Source: an uncultured Porphyromonadaceae bacterium
GTDB taxonomy: Bacteria; Bacteroidota; Bacteroidia; Bacteroidales; Muribaculaceae
Direction: 5' to 3'
DNA length: 34,102 nt
Assembly (NCBI GenBank): GCA_900548705.1
Contig: URLF01000020.1
Location: 1 to 34,102 of the forward strand
Part shown: positions 8,651 to 17,116 of the stretch, one piece after another
Position numbering within the stretch: the first letter of the stretch is position 1
How the letters are laid out: each line of letters starts with the position of its first letter
Translations under genes and position numbers: made by a program
Notes under the pieces: model-generated
Told to the model about the DNA's origin: nothing
Database searches by the model: none
What the model saw: the letters and a program-made list of their open reading frames with translations, nothing else

Positions 8651-9226
8651 ATGAATGTTGTGATTTTCGGCGCTCCGGGGAGCGGGAAAGGCACCCAGAG
8701 CGAAAAACTTATTGAACGATACGGACTCCACCACATCTCCACCGGAGAGGTGCTGCGCGACCATATCGCCCGCAAGACCCCCATCGGTCAGATCGCGAAA
8801 ACCTACATAAACCAGGGTCAGCTGATTCCTGACTCCCTGATGATAAAGATTCTTGAGGAAATCATCGACAACGACCCCAAGGCGAAAGACGGGGTGATTC
8901 TCGACGGTTTCCCCCGCACGATTCCCCAGGCTGAGGCGCTCAACCGATTCCTGGAGAAGCGCGGCCAGAAAATCCACCATGTGGTAGGTCTGGAAGTGCC
9001 GGAGGATGAGCTTGTCGACCGCATGATCAAACGCGGCGCACAGACAGGCCGTGCCGACGACAACATCGAGACCATCCAGAACCGCCTGAAGGTCTACCAC
9101 GAGTCGACCACCCCCCTGCGAGACTTCTATATCAAGGAGGGGAAATACCGCCAGATCCATGGCAGCGGTTCGGTGGATGAGATTTTCGCCAACATCGCCG
9201 CCGCCATCGAAAGCGTGGCGGAATGA
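8651..9226 (+). CDS. adk: Adenylate kinase
   Basis: Interconverts ATP + AMP and 2 ADP. The 191-residue product begins MNVVIFGAPGSGKGTQ, with the P-loop GAPGSGKGT at residues 7-15, the AMP-binding STGEVLRDH near 36-44 and DGFPRT near 83-88. The LID region is short (QTGRADDN), so this is the short form without the zinc-binding LID. The start is the ATG at 8651; a TTG two codons upstream is possible. The 114-nt gap after hpt contains GC-rich inverted repeats (AGCCG/CGGCT; CCCC-CGAC-GGGG) but no strong terminator, so co-transcription with hpt is likely. Confidence 0.96.
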   Translation: MNVVIFGAPGSGKGTQSEKLIERYGLHHISTGEVLRDHIARKTPIGQIAKTYINQGQLIPDSLMIKILEEIIDNDPKAKDGVILDGFPRTIPQAEALNRFLEKRGQKIHHVVGLEVPEDELVDRMIKRGAQTGRADDNIETIQNRLKVYHESTTPLRDFYIKEGKYRQIHGSGSVDEIFANIAAAIESVAE

Positions 9227-9317
9227 AAGCCCCGTAGGCCCGAAGAGCTAAAAATTTCCGCGTTTAACCAGAGAGGATGCCTGACGGTTTTCTCCCCCTC
9301 TAAAGTTCCATAACAGA

Positions 9318-10337
9318 ATGTTAGAAAAAATCCATAGTCTCAAGGCTGAGATCGAGACCCTCCAGGCCTCCACTCCGGAAGAGGTGGAAGCCCTCAGAAT
9401 CAAATACCTCTCCAAGAAGGGTGAGGTCAGCAATCTTATGGCTGACTTCCGCAACGTGCCTGCCGATCAGAAGAAGGCCGTCGGAATGGAGATAAACGCG
9501 TTGAAACTTCTCGCCACCGAGAAAATCAACGCACTTAAAGCCGCCACGGAATGCGCGGAGACCCTCGACGACACTTTCGACCTGAGCCGTTCGGCCAGCC
9601 CGATTGCCCTCGGCACACGTCATCCCCTTTCGCTTGTGCGCGACGAGATTGTGGAGATTTTCCGCCGTCTGGGCTTCACTGTGGCAGAAGGTCCTGAAAT
9701 CGAGGATGACTGGCATGTGTTCTCGTCGCTCAACTTCGCCGAAGACCATCCCGCCCGCGACATGCAGGACACTTTCTTCATCCAGCGCAACCCCGATGTT
9801 CTGCTGCGCACCCACACTTCCTCGGTGCAGTCACGCGTGATGGAGCATACCCAGCCCCCCATCCGTATCGTCTGCCCCGGACGTGTCTACCGCAACGAGG
9901 CCATCTCGGCCCGCGCCCATTGCTTCTTCCATCAGGTGGAGGCCCTGTATGTCGACAAGAACGTGTCGTTCGCCGATCTGAAACAGACCCTGCTCTATTT
10001 CGCCCGCGAGATGTTCGGCCCCGAGACCAAAATCCGTCTCCGTCCGAGCTACTTCCCCTTCACCGAGCCTTCGGCCGAGATGGACATCTCCTGCAACCTC
10101 TGCGGCGGCAAGGGATGCGGATTCTGCAAGCATACCGGATGGGTGGAAATCCTCGGCTGCGGCATGGTTGACCCCAATGTCCTCGACGCGTGTGGCATCG
10201 ACTCCAAGGTCTACTCAGGCTTCGCCCTCGGAATGGGTGTGGAGCGTATCGCCAACCTCAAATACAGGGTCAACGACCTGCGCCTCTTCTCCGAGAATGA
10301 TGTGAGATTCCTCAAAGAGTTCACCCACGCCCACTGA
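9318..10337 (+). CDS. pheS: Phenylalanine--tRNA ligase alpha subunit
   Basis: Catalytic alpha subunit of the alpha2-beta2 phenylalanyl-tRNA synthetase, which charges tRNA-Phe. The 339 residues match the family length: an N-terminal coiled-coil (about 1-85), then the class II core with TFFIQRNPDVLLRTHTSSVQ, the FFHQVEALYVDK segment, RPSYFPFTEPSAEMD and the C-terminal motif 3 ALGMGVERIANLKY. A CNLCGGKGCGFCKHTGW insertion with four cysteines is present, as in many bacterial PheS. The partner gene pheT is not in the window. The ATG at 9318 is the only good start. A strong hairpin terminator follows at 10365-10394. Confidence 0.97.
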   Translation: MLEKIHSLKAEIETLQASTPEEVEALRIKYLSKKGEVSNLMADFRNVPADQKKAVGMEINALKLLATEKINALKAATECAETLDDTFDLSRSASPIALGTRHPLSLVRDEIVEIFRRLGFTVAEGPEIEDDWHVFSSLNFAEDHPARDMQDTFFIQRNPDVLLRTHTSSVQSRVMEHTQPPIRIVCPGRVYRNEAISARAHCFFHQVEALYVDKNVSFADLKQTLLYFAREMFGPETKIRLRPSYFPFTEPSAEMDISCNLCGGKGCGFCKHTGWVEILGCGMVDPNVLDACGIDSKVYSGFALGMGVERIANLKYRVNDLRLFSENDVRFLKEFTHAH

Positions 10338-10364
10338 TAGCGTGGAGAACCTGATTGATAATAA

Positions 10365-10394
10365 TTTAGGGACGCGCTTCGGTGCGTCCCTAAA
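10365..10394 (+). terminator. Terminator hairpin after pheS
   Basis: TTTAGGGACGC / GCGTCCCTAAA is a perfect 11-bp stem; with G-U and C-G closing pairs it caps in a cUUCGg tetraloop, one of the most stable RNA loops. It ends 50 nt before nth. The flanking sequence is A/T-rich on the 5' side but has no long T-tract, as is common in Bacteroidota. Confidence 0.8.
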
Positions 10395-10444
10395 GCTATC
10401 CGCCAAAAATCCGTTCTGTTTGATTCCTTAAACCTCTCAATCTT

Positions 10445-11095
10445 ATGCCCCGCATATCCCTCAAAGAACGATACCGCCAGGTATTGGCGCGTTTCGCCGC
10501 CGAGATGCCCGAACCGAAGACCGAGCTTCATTATGACACCCCCTTCCATCTCCTGCTGGCCGTGATTCTTTCGGCGCAATGCACCGACAAGCGGGTCAAC
10601 ATCGTTACGCCACCCCTTTTCGAGGCGTTCCCCGACGCCGCATCGCTTGCCGCCTCGGATGAGGAGACCGTCTTCGGGTATATCCGTTCGGTCTCATATC
10701 CCAACAACAAGACCAAGTCGTTGCTGGGAGCCGCCCGCAAGCTTACCGAGGATTTCGGCGGGGAGGTGCCCGACAATATCGATGACCTGCTGACCATTCC
10801 CGGCGTCGGGCGCAAGACCGCCAATGTGATGCTCTCCGTGGTCTGGAACCGTGCGGCCATGGCGGTCGACACCCACGTTTTCCGTGTCTCCGAGCGTATC
10901 GGCCTCACCACCGGCTCCAAGACCCCCCGACAGACTGAGGAGGCATTGGTGAAGAACATTCCCGAGGAGCAGATACCCCTGGCCCACCACTGGCTGATTC
11001 TCCACGGCAGGTATGTCTGCAAGGCAAGGCGTCCCGACTGCCTGAATTGCGTCATCAAGGAATGGTGCAGGTATTACAGTAAAGCGGGGGAATAA
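10445..11095 (+). CDS. nth: Endonuclease III
   Basis: Bifunctional DNA glycosylase/AP lyase that removes oxidised pyrimidines in base excision repair. The 216-residue product shows the helix-hairpin-helix LTIPGVGRKTANVM with catalytic Lys124, catalytic Asp142 in AVDTHVFRV, and the [4Fe-4S] loop Cys192-x6-Cys199-x2-Cys202-x5-Cys208. Length and motif order are standard. It follows the pheS terminator and precedes the TRIC-type gene by 50 nt. No clear -7 box was seen in front, so its promoter is not assigned. Confidence 0.97.
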   Translation: MPRISLKERYRQVLARFAAEMPEPKTELHYDTPFHLLLAVILSAQCTDKRVNIVTPPLFEAFPDAASLAASDEETVFGYIRSVSYPNNKTKSLLGAARKLTEDFGGEVPDNIDDLLTIPGVGRKTANVMLSVVWNRAAMAVDTHVFRVSERIGLTTGSKTPRQTEEALVKNIPEEQIPLAHHWLILHGRYVCKARRPDCLNCVIKEWCRYYSKAGE

Positions 11096-11145
11096 GGACT
11101 CTCCATCTCTTTAAAGAAAGGACAAATCAAAAAGGGCTAACAATC

Positions 11146-11784
11146 TTGGAAACGACATTTCTCACAGCGATAGAGGTAATCGGCACAATCGCGTTTGCCA
11201 TTTCAGGCATCCGTCTGGCGGCGTTCCGCCGGTTCGACTGGTTCGGGGCTTATACCGTCGGGCTTGTCACAGCCATCGGCGGCGGCACATTGCGCGACAT
11301 ACTTCTCGACATTCCTGTTTTCTGGATGCAGACATTCCTCTACCTCGGTGTGACCGGTATCTCACTCGCGGTGGTCATCCTGTTCCGGAAAATGCTGGTG
11401 AGCAACAACCGAATGCTGTTTGTGTTCGACACACTCGGACTGGCCCTTTTCGTCGTCATCGGAATACAGAAGACCCTGGCCACTGGCTACCCGATGTGGG
11501 TGGCGATAGTGATGGGAGTCATAACCGGCTCATTCGGAGGGGTCTTGCGTGACATACTCATCAACGAGCAACCTCTGTTTTTCCGCAAAGACATCTACGC
11601 CACGGCCTGCATCGCCGGTGGGGTGGTTTACTGGCTTGCCGGAAGTCTCGGGCTGGGGCCGGTGGGCTGTCAGATTGCTTGCGCGCTGATAATCATCGCC
11701 CTGCGTATGTGCGCCCTCAAGTGGGACTGGCACCTCCCCATCCTCTCCATGACTCCCGTTCCCGAAAAGCCCAAGCATAAATAA
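11146..11784 (+). CDS. TRIC/YadS family (UPF0126) cation channel-like membrane protein
   Basis: A seven-helix inner-membrane protein of the bacterial TRIC family, whose studied members are trimeric K+-permeable channels. The 212 residues show the internal twofold repeat with signature loops AIGGGTLRDILLD (about 43-55) and SFGGVLRDILIN (about 129-140), both diagnostic. The start is a TTG at 11146 (TTG GAA ACG): no ATG occurs in frame before position 11328, which would delete the first half-repeat. It is convergent with the MATE gene, with 18 nt between the stops and no evident terminator. The physiological role in this organism is unknown. Confidence 0.9.
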   Translation: METTFLTAIEVIGTIAFAISGIRLAAFRRFDWFGAYTVGLVTAIGGGTLRDILLDIPVFWMQTFLYLGVTGISLAVVILFRKMLVSNNRMLFVFDTLGLALFVVIGIQKTLATGYPMWVAIVMGVITGSFGGVLRDILINEQPLFFRKDIYATACIAGGVVYWLAGSLGLGPVGCQIACALIIIALRMCALKWDWHLPILSMTPVPEKPKHK

Positions 11785-11802
11785 CGGGCGGTTATTACAA
11801 AG

Positions 11803-13302
11803 TTATGGCTCGGGATCGAAGGAGGGGGCTTCGGCGGGGGCGGTCTTGAGGCCGTTGCGGAGCCAGCTGCCTCGAATCAGGCGGATGAGGAAGATGATGC
11901 CGCGGAAGGTCAGCTCGATACACATGGCAAGCCACACGCCGCGCAGGCCGATGGTGCGGGCGAGGATTGCGGCGATGGGGAGACGTACAAGCCAGATGCT
12001 CACGAAGTTCATCCCGGCGGGAATCACCGTGTCCCCCACACCGACCATCACGCCGTAGGCCACTATCGATGCGGCATACATCGGTTCGGCCCACGCCTCG
12101 ATGCGCAGCACCTCCGTGCCGAGGTCGCATATCTCCTTGACCGGCGACAACATCCCCATCACATAGGGGGCGGTGACATAGAGAATCGCCCCCATTATTG
12201 TCATCACGGCCATACCCATTCCGACAGTGACATATCCGAGTCGTCGCGCCAGGTCGAGCCGCCGCGCCCCGTAGCTCTGGCCGACGAGGGTCGTGGCCGC
12301 GTCACCGATGCCGAATCCGGGCATATAGCAAAGACTCTCGGCGGTGACGGCAAAGGCATTCGCCGCGATGGCGATTACCCCTAACGGCGCGACGATGAGG
12401 GTGATGACAATCTGTGCCCCGCTGATTACGGCATGTTCGAGCGCGACAGGTGCCGATACCTTGACGGCGTTGCGTATGATGTTGCCCGAGGGGCGGAATG
12501 AGCCGTGTTCGCCGGTGTGGAAAATCCTCATACCATCCTGACGGCAACATAGATACCACATCACCAGAGAGGAGGTTATGACCTCAGCCAATACCGTCCC
12601 GAGGGCGGCCCCAAGCACCCCCAGCCCCGCTCCCGGCATTGTGAACTCCATCCGGAAGATGCTTGCCTCGCGCGAGGGGAAAATCAGCATGAAATTGAAA
12701 ATGACATCGAGCAGGCACATCATGACGTTCAGTCCGCCCGGCACCTTCATATTGCCCGACGCTCTGAGTATGCCGCATCCCAGATAGTTGAATATCAGCA
12801 CCGGAAGGGCCAGCACGAACACGAGGAAGTAGAGCGACGCGTTATGCCTGACCTGCTCCGCCCCTCCCAGCCAGCCCGGCAGGCTGGAGGCGATGCTTGC
12901 CCCTATCAGGGCCACGACCAGACCAACAGACAGGCATGCGCCTATCGCCTGGCGAAGTACCATCCGCGCCCCTTTGTAGTCGGTGGCTCCGATACGGTGG
13001 GCCACCTGCACGGAGAATCCCACCGTCGAGGCTGAACAGATGCCCCAGAAAAGCCACAGGCTGCTGGCCATAAGGCCGATTGACGCGGAGTCGTCGGCCC
13101 CGAGCTGGCCGACCATGGCCGTGTCGATATACTGCATCACGATGCTTGACAGCTGGGCCATCATCGCGGGCCACGACAGCTTCGCGGCGAGCATAAGGCA
13201 TTGCCGCTTGTTGAGGGGCTGCCCGGTCTGTATCTGGGATATTCCTACCAAAGGTGAGTCGTGGTTAATATAAACTGATTCTGAACAGCTGTCTGGATTC
13301 AA
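11803..13302 (-). CDS. MATE family efflux transporter
   Basis: Inner-membrane antiporter of the multidrug and toxin extrusion family, driven by H+ or Na+. The 499-residue frame has about twelve hydrophobic segments in two six-helix halves; the N-half carries WPAMMAQLSSIVMQYIDTAMVG and LGADDSASIGLM, typical of MATE (NorM/DinF) proteins. The last gene of a three-gene operon: its TTG start at 13302 overlaps the patB stop as TTGA. The first about 36 residues are polar and unlike the family, so an internal TTG at 13251 is an alternative start. Position after a C-S lyase suggests export of a product or inhibitor of that enzyme, which is inference. Confidence 0.92.
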   Translation of the reverse strand: MNPDSCSESVYINHDSPLVGISQIQTGQPLNKRQCLMLAAKLSWPAMMAQLSSIVMQYIDTAMVGQLGADDSASIGLMASSLWLFWGICSASTVGFSVQVAHRIGATDYKGARMVLRQAIGACLSVGLVVALIGASIASSLPGWLGGAEQVRHNASLYFLVFVLALPVLIFNYLGCGILRASGNMKVPGGLNVMMCLLDVIFNFMLIFPSREASIFRMEFTMPGAGLGVLGAALGTVLAEVITSSLVMWYLCCRQDGMRIFHTGEHGSFRPSGNIIRNAVKVSAPVALEHAVISGAQIVITLIVAPLGVIAIAANAFAVTAESLCYMPGFGIGDAATTLVGQSYGARRLDLARRLGYVTVGMGMAVMTIMGAILYVTAPYVMGMLSPVKEICDLGTEVLRIEAWAEPMYAASIVAYGVMVGVGDTVIPAGMNFVSIWLVRLPIAAILARTIGLRGVWLAMCIELTFRGIIFLIRLIRGSWLRNGLKTAPAEAPSFDPEP

Positions 13303-14477
13303 TAAAGTTTCTTCAGGAAGCCGACAAGACGGCGCAGCCCCTCCCGCAGACGTTCACGCGGACAGGCGATGTTGAGACGGATGAATCCTCCGCTGCCATA
13401 CATCTCGCCGCAGTTGACCCATACGCCGGCCTCCCGTATCAGCCGCTCCTCCAGTTCCTCGGTCGGCACACTGAGTGAGGAGACATCTATCCACGGGAGA
13501 TATGTCGCTTCCAGCAGCGCCATCGGGCATCCGGGCAGTTCGTTTGATATGATGTCGCGTGTAAGGCGGTAGTTGTCGGCGAGGTAGCCCCGCAGGGTGT
13601 TGAGCCATGTCGCCCCTTCCGGCGAGTAGGCGGCTTTCAGGGCCACCACCCCGAAGGGGTTGACATCGCATACCTCGTTTATGTTGATGGCCCGGTCCAC
13701 GGCGCGTCTTACAGAGTCGTCGGGACATACGATATTGGCAATCTGCAACCCGGCGGTGTTGAACGCCTTGGAGGGGGAGAGGCAGATGACTCCGGTGGGG
13801 TCGATTGTGCCGTAAGGGGTGTATTCCAGCCCAGGCATCGCCAGTTCGCAGTGGATTTCGTCGCTGACCACCCTGACACCGTTGCGGCGGCATATTTCGG
13901 CCACTTGCTTTAGCTCATCGCGGTTCCATATCCTCCCGGCGGGATTGTGGGGATTGCAGAGCAGGAGCATGGTGTTGGCCGGGTCTGCGGCTTTACGCTC
14001 CAGGTCTTCGAAATCCATGCGGTAGGTGAATGTGTCACCGGAAATCTTCTCGCGGATCAGGGGGCTTTCCACGATGCGGCAACCGTTGTTGCGTATCGAG
14101 GAGAAGAAGCAATTGTAGACAGGGGTCTGGACGATGACCCCCTCTCCCGGTTTCGTCAGGGCCTTGATGATGGATGAGATGGCAGGCACCACCCCGGAGG
14201 TATAGATGACCTGACGGGTGTCGATTGTGTAGCCGTGTCGTTCGGCGAACCATCCGCGCAGGGCGGCGTAATACTCATCGTCGACCAGCGTGTAGCCGAA
14301 AACCCCGTGCTCTACCCTGCGGCGCAACGCCTCGATTACCACCGGCGCGGTCTTGAAATCCATGTCGGCCACCCAGAGGGGGATGACATCCCCCGCTCCG
14401 GCCTCGCTGTCCCACTTGTATGAGCCGCTTCCACGGCGGTCAGGGGCGGTGTCGAAATACTTGTCGGAAAATTCCAT
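13299..14477 (-). CDS. patB: PatB/MalY-type PLP-dependent cysteine-S-conjugate (cystathionine) beta-lyase
   Basis: Fold-type I PLP enzyme that cleaves C-S bonds of cystathionine, cysteine or cysteine conjugates to a thiol, pyruvate and ammonia; MalY in E. coli also has a regulatory role. The 392-residue product has the family N-terminus (IPLWVADMDF at 32-41), GYT near 61-63, CNPHNPAGR at 174-182, SDEIHCEL at 205-212 and the PLP lysine Lys237 in SPSKAFNTAGLQ. It lies 3 nt after DUF3737 and overlaps the MATE start, so translation is probably coupled. The true substrate is unknown; cystathionine, cysteine or thiol conjugates are all possible. Confidence 0.93.
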   Translation of the reverse strand: MEFSDKYFDTAPDRRGSGSYKWDSEAGAGDVIPLWVADMDFKTAPVVIEALRRRVEHGVFGYTLVDDEYYAALRGWFAERHGYTIDTRQVIYTSGVVPAISSIIKALTKPGEGVIVQTPVYNCFFSSIRNNGCRIVESPLIREKISGDTFTYRMDFEDLERKAADPANTMLLLCNPHNPAGRIWNRDELKQVAEICRRNGVRVVSDEIHCELAMPGLEYTPYGTIDPTGVICLSPSKAFNTAGLQIANIVCPDDSVRRAVDRAININEVCDVNPFGVVALKAAYSPEGATWLNTLRGYLADNYRLTRDIISNELPGCPMALLEATYLPWIDVSSLSVPTEELEERLIREAGVWVNCGEMYGSGGFIRLNIACPRERLREGLRRLVGFLKKLY

Positions 14478-14480
14478 ACG

Positions 14481-15407
14481 TCAGATTTCTGTCTCTATCT
14501 TGCAGTCGGCCGGGGCCAGTATGTTCTTGTCGAGTATCACCTCCCCGATGGCGAGGGCCTTGATGGAGCCGGTGCGGGGATTCTTTACGCTGACAATGGC
14601 GGAGTTTATTGTGGCGGTCACCTCCGAGTCCTCAAACGACAGGTCGCATTCGTCACCCATCGTGCAGTCTTCCATCACGAGATTCTTGCAATAGCAGAGG
14701 GGCTGGGTGCCATTGATGCGGCAGCGCACCAGGCGCAGGTTGCGGGAGTGCCATCCGAGAAATTCACCGTTGATTTCCGAGTCGTAGACCGTCACGTTGT
14801 CGGTCTCCCAGAACGCGTCGCGGGAGTTGATTACCGCGTTGCGTATCACGACATTGCGGCAATACTGGAATGAATAGTTGCCATCCTGGCGGTAACGGTC
14901 TATGTCAATGTCGGAGCAGTGGAAGAAGATATAGTCGGCCTTATCCACCTCGACATCCCTGAGCCTCACGCCACGGCATCCCCAGAGAGTCTCCTGCGCG
15001 TCGGGAATCCTGACCTCCTCCAGCGACAGGTTTTCCATCTCGCGGAACATCTTGGGGGCGTCCACCTGGCATCGGCACATGTCGAGGTTGCGCGAATACC
15101 ATAGCGCGGCCCTGGCTCCGGGAAGGAAATGGCAGTCGGTGCAGCGGAAGGTGTCGACATGCCAGAACGGATATTTCCCCTCGAAGACACATCCCGACGC
15201 GTCGATGTCGGAACAGCATTTCAGTGCCGACTCCCCGGGATGAAAGGTGACATTCTCCAGCCGCAGGCGATGGGTGGCGAACAGGGCGCGTTCGCCGCCG
15301 AATTCCTTGCCGGCCACGGTCTTCATATCTTCGGGAAACTCCACGGGGGACACGACATTCAGGGAGGAAGAGTTGTCTGGGTGATTTTCAGGGTTATTCA
15401 TATTCAA
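14481..15407 (-). CDS. DUF3737 family right-handed beta-helix protein
   Basis: A 308-residue protein of the DUF3737 family, first gene of the DUF3737-patB-MATE operon. It has no signal peptide or membrane segment, so it should be cytoplasmic. The sequence is a run of short beta-helix rungs of about 20 residues with recurrent aromatic and Cys positions, for example WYSRNLDMCRC, FFHCSDIDI, FQYCRNVVI, WHSRNLRLV and CYCKNLVMEDC. The number of cysteines is high for a cytosolic protein. ATG at 15407 or at 15401 (third codon) may be used. No enzymatic function is known to me; coupling to a C-S lyase suggests a role in sulfur amino acid or thiol metabolism, as inference only. Confidence 0.85.
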   Translation of the reverse strand: MNMNNPENHPDNSSSLNVVSPVEFPEDMKTVAGKEFGGERALFATHRLRLENVTFHPGESALKCCSDIDASGCVFEGKYPFWHVDTFRCTDCHFLPGARAALWYSRNLDMCRCQVDAPKMFREMENLSLEEVRIPDAQETLWGCRGVRLRDVEVDKADYIFFHCSDIDIDRYRQDGNYSFQYCRNVVIRNAVINSRDAFWETDNVTVYDSEINGEFLGWHSRNLRLVRCRINGTQPLCYCKNLVMEDCTMGDECDLSFEDSEVTATINSAIVSVKNPRTGSIKALAIGEVILDKNILAPADCKIETEI

Positions 15408-15433
15408 TTGGAGCTTTATTCATAAAAAATCGG

Positions 15434-15452
15434 TCACTGTCGGGAACAGTGA
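15434..15452. promoter_or_regulatory. Hairpin/palindrome in the divergent DUF3737-DUF4199 promoter region
   Basis: TCACTGT-CGGGA-ACAGTGA is a 7-bp inverted repeat with a 5-nt spacer. It lies just downstream of the minus-strand -7 box, so it could be an operator of the DUF3737 operon or a 5' leader hairpin. Confidence 0.4.
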
Positions 15453-15454
15453 TA

Positions 15455-15462
15455 CAAAATTA
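15455..15462 (-). promoter_or_regulatory. -7 promoter box of the DUF3737-patB-MATE operon
   Basis: Reads TAATTTTG on the minus strand, a full TAnnTTTG match, 48 nt upstream of the DUF3737 ATG. The -33 box is unclear. Confidence 0.5.
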
Positions 15463-15475
15463 GCAAAAATATTCG

Positions 15476-15483
15476 TAAATTTG
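15476..15483 (+). promoter_or_regulatory. -7 promoter box of the DUF4199 operon, very close to the ATG
   Basis: TAAATTTG ends 5 nt before the DUF4199 ATG at 15489. Since Bacteroidota transcripts start a few bases past this box, the mRNA may be leaderless or nearly so. No clear -33 box. Confidence 0.5.
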
Positions 15484-15488
15484 CAGCA

Positions 15489-16076
15489 ATGGAATCCAAC
15501 AATCGCAATGACCGTCAGGCGGGAAACCGTTCCGGAAACGCCCCTCGCTCGATATATGAGCGCGCGGCGAACGACGGGGCATGGTTCGGCTTGTGGTTCA
15601 CGGCCATATTCGGCCTGAGTGTGGCATCGATGCATGTGCCGCTGCTGAATATCCTCGTGCTGACAATGGCCCTGCTTGTGCCGTTCGGCGCATACCGTTT
15701 CCTGCGTCGCACCTATGTGGAATCCCATGGCCTTGTGACATACTCGGCCCTATGGATGCAGGGGATACTGACCTTTGCAGCCGGTTCGCTGATACTCTGC
15801 GCGGCGGCTTTCATCTTCATGCGCTGGATTTATCCGGATTTCATAATGGACACCCTCAGGCTGGGGGTGGAATTTTACCGTAACGAGTCTACCGGCACGG
15901 GCGCGGAGCTTGCCGCGGAATTCCAGACAATCATCGACCGGGGGCTCGCGCCGTCACCTTTCACCATCGCCATGGTGTGGATGTGGCTGGGGCTCTTCTC
16001 CGGATCGGTGCTGTCTATGTTCCTCGCCGGGGCGGTGCGCTTGGTAAAGGTGCCGTTGGATAACGGACGCAGCTGA
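15489..16076 (+). CDS. DUF4199 domain membrane protein
   Basis: A 195-residue inner-membrane protein with a polar N-terminus of about 28 residues and four hydrophobic segments (about 31-50, 53-70, 82-108, 158-183). The length and the position immediately before a GT2 glycosyltransferase match DUF4199 proteins of Bacteroidales. The function is unknown. The glycosyltransferase gene starts 21 nt downstream, so the two are surely co-transcribed; a role in feeding or positioning a membrane glycan pathway is a guess. The ATG at 15489 sits almost on the transcription start predicted by the -7 box. Confidence 0.8.
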   Translation: MESNNRNDRQAGNRSGNAPRSIYERAANDGAWFGLWFTAIFGLSVASMHVPLLNILVLTMALLVPFGAYRFLRRTYVESHGLVTYSALWMQGILTFAAGSLILCAAAFIFMRWIYPDFIMDTLRLGVEFYRNESTGTGAELAAEFQTIIDRGLAPSPFTIAMVWMWLGLFSGSVLSMFLAGAVRLVKVPLDNGRS

Positions 16077-16097
16077 GAATGGCGGCTGCCAGGAAAA

Positions 16098-17087
16098 ATG
16101 TCACAAATGAAAATGAGCAACGAAGAATATCCCGTGGACATCTCGGTGGTGGTTCCCCTCTACAACGAGGAGGAGTCGCTGCCCGAACTTCAGGCCTGGA
16201 TTGACCGGGTGATGAAGGCCAATGGTTTCACCTATGAGGTGATATATGTCAACGACGGTTCGACCGACAGCTCCTGGGAGGTAATCCGGCGGCTGTCAGA
16301 AGAGAATCCCACGGCTGTCCATGGGGTCAGCTTCCGCCGCAATTACGGCAAGTCGCCTGCGCTCCATACAGGGTTCCGCCTCGCCAAGGGGCGTGTGGTG
16401 ATTACCATGGATGCCGACCTGCAGGACTCTCCCGACGAGATTCCGGAGCTTTACCGGATGATTACCGAGGAGGGGTACGACCTTGTCAGCGGCTGGAAAC
16501 AGAAACGCTACGACCCTCTGTCGAAAACCATCCCGACCAAGCTTTTCAACGCCACTGCCCGCAAGGTCAGCGGAATACGCAACCTCCACGACTTCAATTG
16601 CGGCCTGAAGGCTTACCGCAACAAGGTCGTGAAGCATATCGAGGTGTATGGCGACATGCACCGCTATATCCCCTACCTGGCCAAGAACGCCGGCTTCACC
16701 CGCATCGGTGAGAAGGTCGTCCACCATCAGGCGCGCAAATACGGCAAGACGAAATTCGGGCTTGACCGTTTCGTCAACGGCTATCTCGACCTTGCCACAC
16801 TCTGGTTCACCAACAAGTTCGGTATCAAGCCGATGCATTTCTTCGGGCTTCTCGGTTCGCTGATGTTCCTGCTCGGTCTGGTGGCCGTGGTGGTGGTGGG
16901 TGTCCACAAGCTCTGGGCGATGCACTCAGGCCAGCATTACATACTGGTGACCGACTCCCCATATTTCTATCTTTCGCTGACCTCGATGATTCTCGGCACA
17001 CAGCTTTTCCTGACCGGATTCCTCGGCGAACTGATTGTCAGGAACTCCTCGCGCCGAAATGATTATGAAATAGAGTCGCAGTTCTGA
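16098..17087 (+). CDS. GT2 family polyprenyl-phosphate glycosyltransferase (DPM1/GtrB-like)
   Basis: Transfers a sugar from a nucleotide donor to a polyprenyl phosphate at the inner face of the membrane. The 329-residue product has the GT-A fold: ISVVVPLYNEEESLPEL at about 15-31, VNDGSTDSSW at 51-60, the metal-binding DAD of TMDADLQD at 105-107, FNCGLKAYR near 172-180, and two C-terminal membrane helices (about 245-270 and 285-312), as in GtrB and dolichol-phosphate mannose synthase relatives. Other ATGs at 16107 and 16113 could be starts. It lies between DUF4199 and a lipoprotein gene in an apparent envelope operon. The sugar and acceptor cannot be read from sequence. Confidence 0.92.
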   Translation: MSQMKMSNEEYPVDISVVVPLYNEEESLPELQAWIDRVMKANGFTYEVIYVNDGSTDSSWEVIRRLSEENPTAVHGVSFRRNYGKSPALHTGFRLAKGRVVITMDADLQDSPDEIPELYRMITEEGYDLVSGWKQKRYDPLSKTIPTKLFNATARKVSGIRNLHDFNCGLKAYRNKVVKHIEVYGDMHRYIPYLAKNAGFTRIGEKVVHHQARKYGKTKFGLDRFVNGYLDLATLWFTNKFGIKPMHFFGLLGSLMFLLGLVAVVVVGVHKLWAMHSGQHYILVTDSPYFYLSLTSMILGTQLFLTGFLGELIVRNSSRRNDYEIESQF

Positions 17088-17116
17088 AAGGGGCTGCGAT
17101 TCCGAAACAGATTTGT

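Noticed and set aside
9227..9317. tRNA-dependent leader (T-box) before pheS
   Set aside because: No T-box sequence or terminator/antiterminator pair visible, and such leaders are not expected in Bacteroidota.
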